64,000 nucleotides of DNA from Prauserella flavalba. Lineage in GTDB: Bacteria > Actinomycetota > Actinomycetes > Mycobacteriales > Pseudonocardiaceae. Made by a program: the position numbers and the translations under genes. The DNA is taken from contig NZ_MASU01000012.1 of assembly GCF_003202235.1 (NCBI RefSeq), positions 275,320-339,319 of the forward strand. Reading direction: 5' to 3'. Shown here in pieces: positions 25,162 through 34,071 of this stretch. The first letter of the stretch is position 1; each line of letters opens with the position of its first letter. The notes below the pieces were generated by a model. It saw only the letters and a program-made list of their open reading frames with translations. It was not told where the DNA came from and searched no databases.

Positions 25162-26574
25162 TCAACTGAGTCGCCGCAGCGCCGAGCGTGCGGCGTTATA
25201 GCCGCACATCCCGTGCACGCCGCCACCCGGCGGGGTCGCCGCCGAGCAGATGTACACGCCGGGTATCCCGGTGTAGTAAGGATCGAGCGCCACTGTGGGA
25301 CGAAAGGCGACCTGCAGCGGTGTGTTCTCACCGGTGATGATGTCGCCACCGACGTAGTTGGCGTTGTAGGTCGGCCACGCGGTCGTGGCCGTCACCGACC
25401 GGCCGACGATCCGGTCGCCCAGGCCTGGTGCGAACCGTTCGATCTGAGCGAGGATCGACTCGGTCGCGTCGCCCGAATAGCCGTGCGGTACGTGCGCGTA
25501 CGCCCAGACCGGATGCACGTCCCCGGCCGATCTGGTTGGATCGGCGAGGTATTGCTGCCCCACGAGCACGAACGGGCGGACCGGCATCCGCCCGCGGCCG
25601 ACGTCGCTCTCGGCGTCGGCCATCTCCTCGAAAGACCCTCCGACGTGGACGGTCCCAGCCCGGCGGCAGTCCGGGTTCGCCCATGGGATCCCCCCCTCGA
25701 CCGCAAGATCGATCTTGAACGCCCCGGGCCCGTGGCGGTACCGCTCGTAGGCCCGCCGCACTCGTGCGGGCAGCTGGTCGCCCGCGACCTCGACGACGCC
25801 CCTCGGCGCCAGGTCGAGGAGAACGGCATCCGCTCGCGGCAACTCGGCCAGGGAGGCCACGCGCACCCCAGTCTCGATCTTGCCACCGAGGTCCGTTAGC
25901 AGCATCGCCATGGCATCGGTAATCACTCGTGAGCCGCCCTCGGCGACCGGCCAGCCGAACCGGTGCCCTGCCGCGATCAGCATCAACCCGATCGCCGACG
26001 TAGTCGGCCTGCCGAGCGGGTGGAAACCGTGTGCCGCGACCCCGCCGAACAGCGCCCTGGCCTCGGCACCGTCCCAGCGGCCAGCGGTCCAAGCCGCGGG
26101 CAGCAGTGCGCGCGTCCCGAACCGGGCGAGCCGAATCGGGTGCCGGGGCACATGGACAACCGGGCGCATGACGTCCTCGACCAGCTCGTCGAACCCTTCG
26201 GCCAGCGGGCCGAACAGCCGCCGCCACGCCCCGCCGTCGGTGCCGAGGCGCGCCGCCGTGTCGTCCAACGACCGCAGCAACACTCCGGCACGGCCACCAT
26301 CCAGTGGGTGCGCTACCTCGATCTCCGGCCACCTCCAAGCGACGCCGTACCGGTCGAGGCTGAGTCCGCGCAGAAACGGCGACCCCAGCCCCATGGGATG
26401 GAATGCGGAGCAGTGGTCGTGCAGCACGCCGGGCACCGTCAGCTCGCTCGTGCGAGTGCCGCCGCCAATCCGGTCCGCGGCCTCCAGCACGGTCACGTCG
26501 ATGCCCTCACCAGCCAGGGCGAGCGCGGCGGCCAGACCGTTCGGGCCGGCCCCCACCACGATCGCCTCGGTCAT
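25162..26574 (-). CDS. CrtI-like FAD-dependent oxidoreductase
   Basis: A 470-residue flavoprotein of the phytoene-desaturase/amine-oxidase fold. The N-terminal dinucleotide motif is VVGAGPNGLAAALALA followed by VLEAADRIGGGTRT, and the C-terminal FAD site is GVYICSAATPPGGGVHGMCG. These proteins dehydrogenate, isomerise or oxidise hydrophobic substrates such as carotenoids, sterols or retinoids. The ATG at 26574 overlaps the DUF3556 stop codon (ATGA), so the two are co-translated. There is no phytoene synthase or other carotenoid gene nearby, so a lipid substrate other than carotenoid is at least as likely. Confidence 0.85.
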   Translation of the reverse strand: MTEAIVVGAGPNGLAAALALAGEGIDVTVLEAADRIGGGTRTSELTVPGVLHDHCSAFHPMGLGSPFLRGLSLDRYGVAWRWPEIEVAHPLDGGRAGVLLRSLDDTAARLGTDGGAWRRLFGPLAEGFDELVEDVMRPVVHVPRHPIRLARFGTRALLPAAWTAGRWDGAEARALFGGVAAHGFHPLGRPTTSAIGLMLIAAGHRFGWPVAEGGSRVITDAMAMLLTDLGGKIETGVRVASLAELPRADAVLLDLAPRGVVEVAGDQLPARVRRAYERYRHGPGAFKIDLAVEGGIPWANPDCRRAGTVHVGGSFEEMADAESDVGRGRMPVRPFVLVGQQYLADPTRSAGDVHPVWAYAHVPHGYSGDATESILAQIERFAPGLGDRIVGRSVTATTAWPTYNANYVGGDIITGENTPLQVAFRPTVALDPYYTGIPGVYICSAATPPGGGVHGMCGYNAARSALRRLS

Positions 26575-28361
26575 ACCGCCCTCGGATCTTGGCGTGCCGC
26601 CTGGCTTGCGGGCGGGTTCGATCCCGCATTCGCGGCCGCGCGCGACCATGTGATGTGCGCTGGGATGTCACAGTCCCAGGGCTGGCGGGCCAGCATATCG
26701 GAGACGGCGACATAGCCGCGCTCGAACTCACCGATAGCCGCGTCGACAAGTCGGTAGCGCTGCCGCTGCCGCTGGATCGGCTGCGCGTCCAGGACAACGA
26801 CGCGCACCTCGCCCTCCTCGAAGTGGCATCGCTCCTGCAGCGCGGCGACCAGCTGCTCGTTGTGCAGATGCCCATCGCCGAAGTTCCAGCCCAGGATCGG
26901 CCCCGCGATGAACTCCCCGTCGATCACAACGTAGCCCGTCTCGTGCTCAGGTCCTGCCGCCCGCGGGATCAACCCAAACAGAGCCCTGCCGTGCGTGTGC
27001 ATGGCACGGAACGTATAGCCCTTGTGTGCGAGCAGGTCGGCCACTCGCTCGCCGTAGAGCTTTACGAGTTGCCTCCGCGGGAGCGTCGCGGCCTTCTTGA
27101 CGTGCGTGTCCAGCTTCGCCACCGCGCTCGGCTTGAGCAACCACATCGAGGTGTCCCAGTTGCCCGCGTAGTAGCGCATTCCGATCAGGAAGGAGATCTT
27201 GTTCGGAAAAAGGTTACCGAGGACGACCCCGGCCGCCAGCGCGCATATCACCAGCGCCACCGGAAGTGGGTTGCTGATGTCGGCGAGCCCGTATTGCGCC
27301 TTGTCCACGAACAGGAACGCGATTCCGAACATCATGTATACGTTCCACTCGAGTGGCACACCCATCGGAATGCTGGTGAGGATAAGCAGGTGGAACGCGA
27401 CCATGATCGCGGCTGCAACCAGCGTGACCGTACCGCCGTCGGAGACGAACAGGACGAGCGGCACCAGGTACTCGACTGCGGTACCGAAGTGCGCGAGGAA
27501 TCGGCTGACGGCACCGGGTCGGAGGTCTTCCGGGTATCCCCGGTGCAGCCTGCGCTTGATCGCCTTACTGCGCACCAACGGCGTGTTGCTCAGCATCACA
27601 GCGACGACGTTTGGGAAGTGCCGGTTGAGCTTGGACGTCGCCGCACCCCACCAGATCGCGACCAGCACGAGCTTCGCGGCCACGATCATGTCGATCCCAG
27701 GCAGCAGGAACACGACGACGGCGGACAAGTAAACCTCGGACCGCGCCGCGAGGAAGATCATCTTGTCCCGCAACCCGAGCAGCGGCAGCAGCACCAGCAG
27801 CGGCACAAACCGGCTCGGCTCGATCATTCCGACCTGCGCATCGAGCCCGCCCGCGGAGCGATTCGCCGGGGCCAACAGGATCCAGAGCGTGGCGGCCAGC
27901 ACTACGGCATAGAGCAACACGTCGACAACCGAACGCCGGGACCCGCTGGTGAACGGGACCTTGCCCGGCCACGGCGGCATCCGGATCGTGCCCGGTCGCA
28001 ACCAGTGCAGAAACGCGCCGAGCGGTGGCAGGAATCGCAAGGTCAGCGGCCCGAACCCGCAGCCGAAGCCGAGCACTTCGAACAGGAGTGTCCACACGAC
28101 GACCTTCTGGAACACCACGGGCTCGTCCCACCAGTCCGGGAAGTCCCAAAAGGCCCCAATGCCCGGAGTGAGCGAGGCGAAGAACAACCCGCCCGCGATG
28201 TAGCCGATTATCTTCGCGATATACAGCAGATACACGCCGTCTGGTGCACCGAACCCCGCGACCCCCCAATGCTGCACCATCGGCTTAATCCGCTCGGCGC
28301 GGGTCTTCGTGCGCCACTCGCCGTAGTCGACGTCAGGCAGGACTGGATTGATGAATCCCAT
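26571..28361 (-). CDS. DUF3556 transmembrane protein
   Basis: A 596-residue protein whose opening (MGFINPVLPDVDYGEWR) and layout match the actinobacterial DUF3556 family. About ten hydrophobic segments occupy residues 45-420, with a soluble C-terminal region of about 170 residues after that. The function of the family is not established. It starts 17 nt after the acyl-CoA ligase gene stop and overlaps the CrtI-like gene by ATGA, so the three form an operon. A joint role in modifying a membrane lipid is an inference. Confidence 0.85.
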   Translation of the reverse strand: MGFINPVLPDVDYGEWRTKTRAERIKPMVQHWGVAGFGAPDGVYLLYIAKIIGYIAGGLFFASLTPGIGAFWDFPDWWDEPVVFQKVVVWTLLFEVLGFGCGFGPLTLRFLPPLGAFLHWLRPGTIRMPPWPGKVPFTSGSRRSVVDVLLYAVVLAATLWILLAPANRSAGGLDAQVGMIEPSRFVPLLVLLPLLGLRDKMIFLAARSEVYLSAVVVFLLPGIDMIVAAKLVLVAIWWGAATSKLNRHFPNVVAVMLSNTPLVRSKAIKRRLHRGYPEDLRPGAVSRFLAHFGTAVEYLVPLVLFVSDGGTVTLVAAAIMVAFHLLILTSIPMGVPLEWNVYMMFGIAFLFVDKAQYGLADISNPLPVALVICALAAGVVLGNLFPNKISFLIGMRYYAGNWDTSMWLLKPSAVAKLDTHVKKAATLPRRQLVKLYGERVADLLAHKGYTFRAMHTHGRALFGLIPRAAGPEHETGYVVIDGEFIAGPILGWNFGDGHLHNEQLVAALQERCHFEEGEVRVVVLDAQPIQRQRQRYRLVDAAIGEFERGYVAVSDMLARQPWDCDIPAHITWSRAAANAGSNPPASQAARQDPRAV

Positions 28362-28378
28362 GTCGGTCCTCCTCGCGG

Positions 28379-29845
28379 TCAGGCGGGCCGGCTGGCCATG
28401 GCAGCGAGCCGCTCGCGCAGTTGCGGTTTGTCGATCTTGCCGACCGGGTTCTTGGGCAAGGCGTCGATCAGATGAATCTCGGTGGGCAGCTTGTACTTGG
28501 ACAGCCCGGCACGGCAGTGTTCGTGCAGCTCGGCTACGTCGACCGTCGCGTTCGGACGGGTAGCGACGAAAGCTGTCGGCACCTCGCCGAGCACCGGGTG
28601 TGGAGTTCCCACGACGGCGGCCTCCAGGACCTGGGTGTGCCCGTAGAGGACGGACTCGATCTCTTTGGGGTAGATGTTCTCGCCACCGCGGATGATCATG
28701 TCCTTGATGCGGTCGACGAGCACGAGGTACCCGTCCTCGTCGAAGCGGCCCACGTCCCCGGTGTGCAGCCAGCCGTCCACAATAGCCTTCGAGGTGTCAT
28801 CCGGTCGGTTGACGTAGCCACGCATGACGTTGGGTCCGCGAACCACGACCTCGCCCGTCTCCCCCTTGGGGAGGACGTTCCCGGAGCGGTCCATGATCGC
28901 GACATCCTGGCCCTCAATAGGAAGTCCAACGGTTCCAGGCTTGCGGATACCGCCGACCGGGTTGATGGTCGATGCACATGTGCCCTCGGACAGGCCGTAA
29001 CCCTCGACGACTGGGATGCCGAATCGGTTCTCGAACCGCTCGATGAGCGCCGCGGGCATCGGCGCGGCACCGCACACCGCCAGCCGCATCGAAGACAGGT
29101 CTGGTCGCTCCTCCTCCGGCCGTGCCAACAGCATCGCGTAGATCGCCGGGACCGCAGAGAAGTACGTCGGCCGGACCCGTTCCACCCGGCTGAAGAAGGT
29201 CTCCGGGTCGAACCGCCCCGCGATGGTCGACCGGCCGTCTACCAGCAACGGGGACAGAATGCTCACGACGATCCCGTTAACGTGGAACAGCGGTAGGATC
29301 AGTAGGCTGTGGTCGTCCTCCGAAAGCTCGACGGCCTTGATCGCCATGTCGCACATCGCCTGTAGATTGGCGTGGTCGAGCATGACACCTTTCGGCTTAC
29401 CGGTAGTTCCGCTCGTGTAGATCAGCAGCGCGAGCGCCTCGCTCTCCTGCCTCACGGGTGGCTCGTCCCGGGGTTCCGCGGCGGCACACAGCTCGCGTGC
29501 GCCGATCGTGTCGACTCGCATCCCTGGGATGTCACTGATCAGCAACTTCGCTCCAGAGTCAGCGAGCTGGTACTCCGCCTCGGTGAGCGTCAGGTTCGGA
29601 TTGATCGGCGTCACGGTGGCTCCGAGCCGCCATGCGGAAAACAATGCGATGACGAACTCGACCCGGTTCGGGAGCATGGCGGCAACGACGTCACCGGCAG
29701 CGACGCCACGCCCGCGCAGGAGCGCGGCGGCTGCCCGCACGTGCGCCAGGAACTGCGAATTGTTCAGCGAGAGGTCATCGTCGGACACACACAGGGCCTC
29801 GGGCGACCGCGCTGCGCGCGAGTCGGGCAGCACCGCAAGATGCAT
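28379..29845 (-). CDS. acyl-CoA synthetase / AMP-dependent ligase
   Basis: A 488-residue class I adenylate-forming enzyme. The P-loop is IYTSGTTGKPKGV near residue 145, the A5 motif VEGYGLSEGTC near residue 283, the A7 motif GWLHTGDVG near residue 365 and the C-terminal lysine motif PKNPVGKIDK near residue 470. All catalytic motifs are intact. It leads an operon with DUF3556 and the CrtI-like gene. A perfect 14-bp palindrome lies 13-26 nt upstream of the start codon and the PucR gene is next upstream on the same strand, so local control is likely. Substrate class is not readable from the sequence. Confidence 0.92.
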   Translation of the reverse strand: MHLAVLPDSRAARSPEALCVSDDDLSLNNSQFLAHVRAAAALLRGRGVAAGDVVAAMLPNRVEFVIALFSAWRLGATVTPINPNLTLTEAEYQLADSGAKLLISDIPGMRVDTIGARELCAAAEPRDEPPVRQESEALALLIYTSGTTGKPKGVMLDHANLQAMCDMAIKAVELSEDDHSLLILPLFHVNGIVVSILSPLLVDGRSTIAGRFDPETFFSRVERVRPTYFSAVPAIYAMLLARPEEERPDLSSMRLAVCGAAPMPAALIERFENRFGIPVVEGYGLSEGTCASTINPVGGIRKPGTVGLPIEGQDVAIMDRSGNVLPKGETGEVVVRGPNVMRGYVNRPDDTSKAIVDGWLHTGDVGRFDEDGYLVLVDRIKDMIIRGGENIYPKEIESVLYGHTQVLEAAVVGTPHPVLGEVPTAFVATRPNATVDVAELHEHCRAGLSKYKLPTEIHLIDALPKNPVGKIDKPQLRERLAAMASRPA

Positions 29846-29857
29846 TTCGCTCCTCAG

Positions 29858-29871
29858 TCACAACGTTGTGA
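29858..29871. promoter_or_regulatory. perfect 14-bp palindrome upstream of the acyl-CoA ligase operon
   Basis: The sequence TCACAACGTTGTGA is its own reverse complement. It lies 13-26 nt before the ligase start codon, where a bound repressor would block initiation of transcription or translation. The nearby PucR-type protein is the obvious candidate binder. The assignment to a protein is inference. Confidence 0.55.
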
Positions 29872-29942
29872 TCCTGTAGAGGGCAACCGTAGAAGCGTTT
29901 CCCCTGGCCGCACATGGGCACGGCATACGAATCTTCCCAGGA

Positions 29943-29965
29943 CGTTCGTGCGGACCGCACGAACG
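29943..29965. promoter_or_regulatory. 23-bp palindrome between PucR and ligase genes
   Basis: Two 11-bp arms, CGTTCGTGCGG (29943-29953) and CCGCACGAACG (29955-29965), flank a single central A. It lies 46 nt after the PucR stop and about 100 nt before the ligase start. There is no T-run after it, so an intrinsic terminator is less likely than an operator, though a stem-loop that blunts read-through from pucR is possible. Confidence 0.5.
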
Positions 29966-30010
29966 CGACGAGGCGGGCCGCCCGGCGGCCACCGGACGAG
30001 TGGCGGCTTG

Positions 30011-31282
30011 TCAAGCCTGTTCGGTGAGCACGCTCGTGCCGAGCCAGTGGCAGGCCTTCAGGGCGATCTCGATGTCCAGCTGGTCGGCGTCGATCGGCCT
30101 GCCGAGCTCCTCCTCGGCCTTGCGCACCCGGTAGTACACCGAGTTCCGATGCAGGGCCAGCATGGCTGCCGCAGACTGGTAACTGCCCCCAGTGGCGAGG
30201 AAGACGCGCAGGGTCTCGCGCAGCCGCGCGTGCTGGTCGTCGTCGAAGGCCAGCCTGCCGAGCGTGTCCTGGACCCAGTGCCTTGTCGCGCGTAGGTCCG
30301 CGCACATCAGCGCGATCGGGCCGACCTCGCGGAAGGCCGTGACGACCGGTGCACTCTCCCCCGCCGCCACGGCAACCGCCTGTGCCTGGCGCGCCTGCAG
30401 GTGTGTGCGGCGGAAGCCCCACACGTCGGTGCCGGGTTCGCCAACGGCGACCGAGATCCCCGGATGGCTCGGGCACATGGTCGAGCGGATGGTATCCACG
30501 TCCGGAGCCTCCCGACCGAGTTGCAGCCACGCCCATGCGGTGACTTGATCGTGCGGCAGGAACAACGGCAGCGCCCGGCAACCGAGGCACTCGGCCAGCT
30601 CCCGGGCGAACCGCTCGAAAGTCGACATGGCGCCGTCAGGCGGCACCGACCCGGTCGCCCACACGACGACGGCGAGGTGGCGCGAGCCCACCAGCCGGTA
30701 GCCGAGCGCCGCCTCGGCGGCGGCGATGTCCACGCGCTCCCCGTCGAGCAGCTCCCGGATGCGCGCCGCCCGCACAGTGTTGCGATCCTGCAGCCAGCGC
30801 TCGCGCTCGTCCTCATAGACCGCGAGCACCTGCTCGGTCACCCGGTCGATATACCCGAACGTGAGCGCCACAAGATGCCGCGCGGCCGCGCTGAGTAGCG
30901 ACGCTTCGCCGCCCTGCCGGTCGAGTTCCTGCAGGCCATGCCGGAGGAATGTGTCGTGACCTAGACGGTAGGCACGCGCCAAGGCGTTCACCGCTACTCC
31001 GTGCTGGGCAAGCCGCCGAGCATACTCCGTCGCCGCAGGCGGCGCCTCGACCAGATCGAGGTCGATGCCGTGCTGCAGCACGTGCAGGGCACTGTCGACG
31101 TTGCCCTCGACACTGGCGCCGAGTAGCTGCACGAGACGCTCGTCTCCGCGCAGCGGTTCGATGTCGCTGGCCAGCCTGCTGCGGATCTCGAGCGTAAGCG
31201 AGCTCAGCCGGCGGTTGAGTGCCGCACCCACCGCGGCGACCCGCTCCGTGACCAGATTCGCGTCGCCGGTCGTGATGTCCAC
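30011..31282 (-). CDS. PucR-family transcriptional regulator
   Basis: A 423-residue regulator with the PucR/CdaR layout: an N-terminal sensory helical region (about 1-160), a GGDEF-like middle region (about 170-310) and the C-terminal PucR helix-turn-helix (FLATGGSYQSAAAMLALHRNSVYYRVRK split around residues 365-395). The predicted start is the GTG at 31282, which lies inside a strong AAGGAGGT-like sequence; the next in-frame GTG is 17 codons downstream. It is upstream of and on the same strand as the acyl-CoA ligase operon and probably controls it. An IS256 copy ends about 125 nt upstream of it. Confidence 0.87.
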   Translation of the reverse strand: MDITTGDANLVTERVAAVGAALNRRLSSLTLEIRSRLASDIEPLRGDERLVQLLGASVEGNVDSALHVLQHGIDLDLVEAPPAATEYARRLAQHGVAVNALARAYRLGHDTFLRHGLQELDRQGGEASLLSAAARHLVALTFGYIDRVTEQVLAVYEDERERWLQDRNTVRAARIRELLDGERVDIAAAEAALGYRLVGSRHLAVVVWATGSVPPDGAMSTFERFARELAECLGCRALPLFLPHDQVTAWAWLQLGREAPDVDTIRSTMCPSHPGISVAVGEPGTDVWGFRRTHLQARQAQAVAVAAGESAPVVTAFREVGPIALMCADLRATRHWVQDTLGRLAFDDDQHARLRETLRVFLATGGSYQSAAAMLALHRNSVYYRVRKAEEELGRPIDADQLDIEIALKACHWLGTSVLTEQA

Positions 31283-31407
31283 CTCCTTAAGTAATGTAAT
31301 TCACCCGCCGAGCGTAAACCTCATCCCCACAGGGCTCGGGAGTGCTGCGGTGGGTGGAAGTACACGCGACACCCTCGAGCCCTGGGTTCGGCGGGGAGCG
31401 TCCGGCC

Positions 31408-32548
31408 GCCTGTGTAAGTGATCGTGGCGGTCATGGGGCGGGGATCCGCCCTTCGAAATAGATGGTGAACGCTTGCAGTACTTGTTTCCAGCCCGATGTT
31501 CGGATGCCGATGTTCGGCGTGCGGTAGTCCTCGAGGTTGCGGACGGCGAGGTAGAGCACCTTCAGCGCGGCCTGCTCGGACGGGAACTGGCCACGGTTGC
31601 GGGTGACCTTCCGCAGTCGGGCATTGAGCGACTCGATCAGATTCGTCGTATAGATCGCCCGCCTGACCTCGGGCGGGAACGCCAGGAATGGCGTGAACTC
31701 CTGCCAGTGGGTTCGCCAGAGCCGCACGATCGCCGGGTAGCGGGCCTCCCACTGCTCGGCGAAGGCCTCCAGCGCGGCGGCGGCCGCGGCCTCGTCGCTG
31801 GCGGTGTAGATCGCCTTGAGGTCCTTGGCCAACGCCGGCCAGTACTTGCGAGACGCGTAGCGCAGCGAGGCGCGGATCAGGTGCACCACGCACAACTGCA
31901 CGGTCACCTGGGGCCACACGGTGGTCGCCGCTTCCGGCAGCCCGGATAGCCCGTCGCAGCACAGGATGCACACGTCCCGCACCCCGCGGTTACGCAACTC
32001 CGCGAGCACCGACATCCAGAACTTCGCCGACTCACCGGTGGAGGCACCCACCCACATGCCCAGCACCTGCTTGGCGCCCTCGCAGTCGATCCCGATGGCC
32101 AGGTCGTTGAACCCGTCCAGGCGGGTCTGGCCCTTGCGCACGATCTTCGGTTCGAAGCTGCCCCGCCAGTCTCGCGGCACCTGCAGGTCGACCGCGCCGG
32201 CCTCGGTCAGCAGCCTCTTCCCCGTGGCGCCGTTGCGGGAGTTGCCAGACCCGCGACCGGCCGGGTCGTGCTTCTCGTAGCCCAGGTGCTCGGTGAGCTC
32301 CTCGCCCAGGGCCCGCTCCAGCACGGCCTTGGTCACCTGGGACAGCAGGCCGTCCGGGCCGAGCAATTCGACCCCTTCGGCTTCGGCCTTCGCCAGCAGC
32401 TGATCAGCCAGCGCACCGTCGATCAACGACTCTTCCGCAGCCGGTCGAGCAGCCCTGCCCGCCGGCGCTGAATCGGAATTCGTCATCACGTGGTCCCTTC
32501 CCGAACCGCTTCCGCAGTTCAGAGTCGAGCCACGTCACTTACACAGCC
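31408..32548 (-). mobile_element. IS256-family element with internally deleted transposase
   Basis: Bounded by related terminal inverted repeats: the left end has GCCTGTGTAAGTGATCGTGG (from 31408) and the right end, read inward, has GGCTGTGTAAGTGACGTGG (ending at 32548), differing by a one-base indel. The transposase inside has lost about 78 codons. The right end abuts the 3' end of a P450 pseudogene and supplies its last codons. I could not define a clean target duplication. Confidence 0.75.
31431..32486 (-). pseudogene. IS256-family transposase with in-frame deletion
   Basis: About 351 codons instead of the usual 400-430. Aligned by eye to the intact IS256 protein at 41009-42298, the segment between GFNDL and AIGIDCEG lacks about 78 residues, including the first catalytic Asp (FIDC in the intact copy). 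The second Asp (CDGLSGLPEA) and the Glu (TNLIESLNARLR) remain. The frame is open throughout, so it looks like a normal gene but should be inactive as a transposase. It could still bind the terminal repeats. Confidence 0.8.
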
Positions 32549-34059
32549 GGTAGGACACGCCCGCGGCGAGGCCTTTGGCCGGGTCGGCTTGGTGTTTCCC
32601 GGGCAGGTCAACGGGGTGCAGGCGGACGGGGAGCCCGTCGGCGGGTACGGGAAGTGAGGTGTTATCCCAGCGGGCCTGGTAGCCGTGGGAGATGGTCCAG
32701 CGGGTGGTGCGGAGCATCTCGTGCAGGATGGTTTTGACTACGAGGGTGCCGAAGTGCATGCCGATGCATTTGTGCACGCCGCCGCCGAAGGGGACCCAGG
32801 CGAAGCGATGACTGTGGTTTTCGCGGCGGTGGGGGGCGAAGCGATCGGGGTCGAAGGTGTCCGGGTCGGTCCAGCATTCCGGCACGAAGTGGTTGAGGCG
32901 GGGGCGAGGGCGACGAGGGTGTCGGCGGGCAGGTAGTGGCCGAGGATGTCGGTGTCGGTGACCGTTTTGCGCATCACGAGGGGCACGGGAGCCAGTAGCG
33001 GAGGGATTCGTTGATGATCCGGTCGAGGGTGTCGAGGGTGTCCAGGGCGTCGATGTCGAGGGGGGCGTCGCCGAGGGCGAGGGATTCCTGCCGGGCTCGG
33101 TCTTGTCAGTCGGGGTGGGTGGCGAGGTAGTAGGCGGTGGTGGTGATGGTGGCGGTGTCGTGGGCCGCCATCATCAGAAAGATCATGTGGTTGATGACGT
33201 CGTCATCGCTGAAGTGCTCTCCTTCGGGGGTGGTGGCCTGGCACAGCGCGGCGAGGAGGTCCTCCCCGCTGCTGGCACGGGCGGCGGGCAGCTGCTGGGC
33301 GAAGTAGGCTTCGAGAACCCTGCGGCCGCGTACGCCGGCGCGCCAGCGGGTGCCGGGCAGCGGGGCGCGCACCAGCGCGCTGGCGGCGCGGACCGTGGCG
33401 ACGAACGCCTGGTTGATCCGTTCGGTGTCGGTGGTGCCGCCGCGGCCGCCCATGAACACCTGGGTTGCGATGTCCAGCGTGAGGCGCTTGAGCAGCCAGT
33501 ACAGCCGCACCGGCCGTTGGGTCGGCCAGGTGGGGATGGTGGCGCGCACGCAGGGGCTGACCTGGTGAGTGTCAGCCGGCGAGGCGGTCGCGAGTAAAGG
33601 CGTGCTGCATGATGCGGCGGTGCATCTTGTGCTCGTCGATGTCGAGCAGCATCAGCCCGCGGTGGAAGAACCGGTCGATGAGGAATCGCCAGCCGGCTTG
33701 GGAGAAGGCCTTGTCGGCGTTGGTGAACACGCGCTGGGTGGCCTCGGGACCGGCGATCACGGCGATGCGGGTGCCGAACGCGCCCATCCAGGTGACCGGG
33801 CCGTAGCGGTCGTAGCGTTCACGGCCGAACTCGGTGCCGAAGCGGATGTAGTCGAGCAGATGCCCGACCACCGGGGTGCCGTAGTCACCGCGGACCGGCC
33901 GCAGTCCGCTGCCCGCGGGCGGGGTGGCCAGGTCAGTGGTGGGCCAGCGGCGGCTGAACCGACGCCACGCCTGGTCGACGGCTGGGGTGCGGGTGCCAGC
34001 AGTACCGAGGACAGGCGCTGCCGCGCCGCCTGGGTGGTACGTTCAATGACGGGGACCAT
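32549..34059 (-). pseudogene. cytochrome P450 pseudogene
   Basis: Pieces of one P450 are spread over three frames. The N-terminal part (33572-33871) ends at FTRDRLAG and a stop, the middle part (33106-33549) holds the oxygen-binding helix MMAAHDTATITTT, and the C-terminal part holds the haem loop VPFGGGVHKCIG. Lesions I can see are a one-base insertion near 33570, a Trp-to-stop change near 33107, a one-base loss near 32992, another near 32910, and a frame break between the start (34059) and 33900. The 3' end runs into the IS256 terminal repeat. The haem-loop wording resembles mycobacterial CYP136 from memory, which is a weak assignment. Confidence 0.8.
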
Positions 34060-34071
34060 GACGGCTCTCCC

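Noticed and set aside
26403..28475. Plus-strand frame of 690 codons
   Set aside because: Antisense of the DUF3556 gene, rich in His, Gln, Arg and Asp, typical of a reverse-strand shadow.
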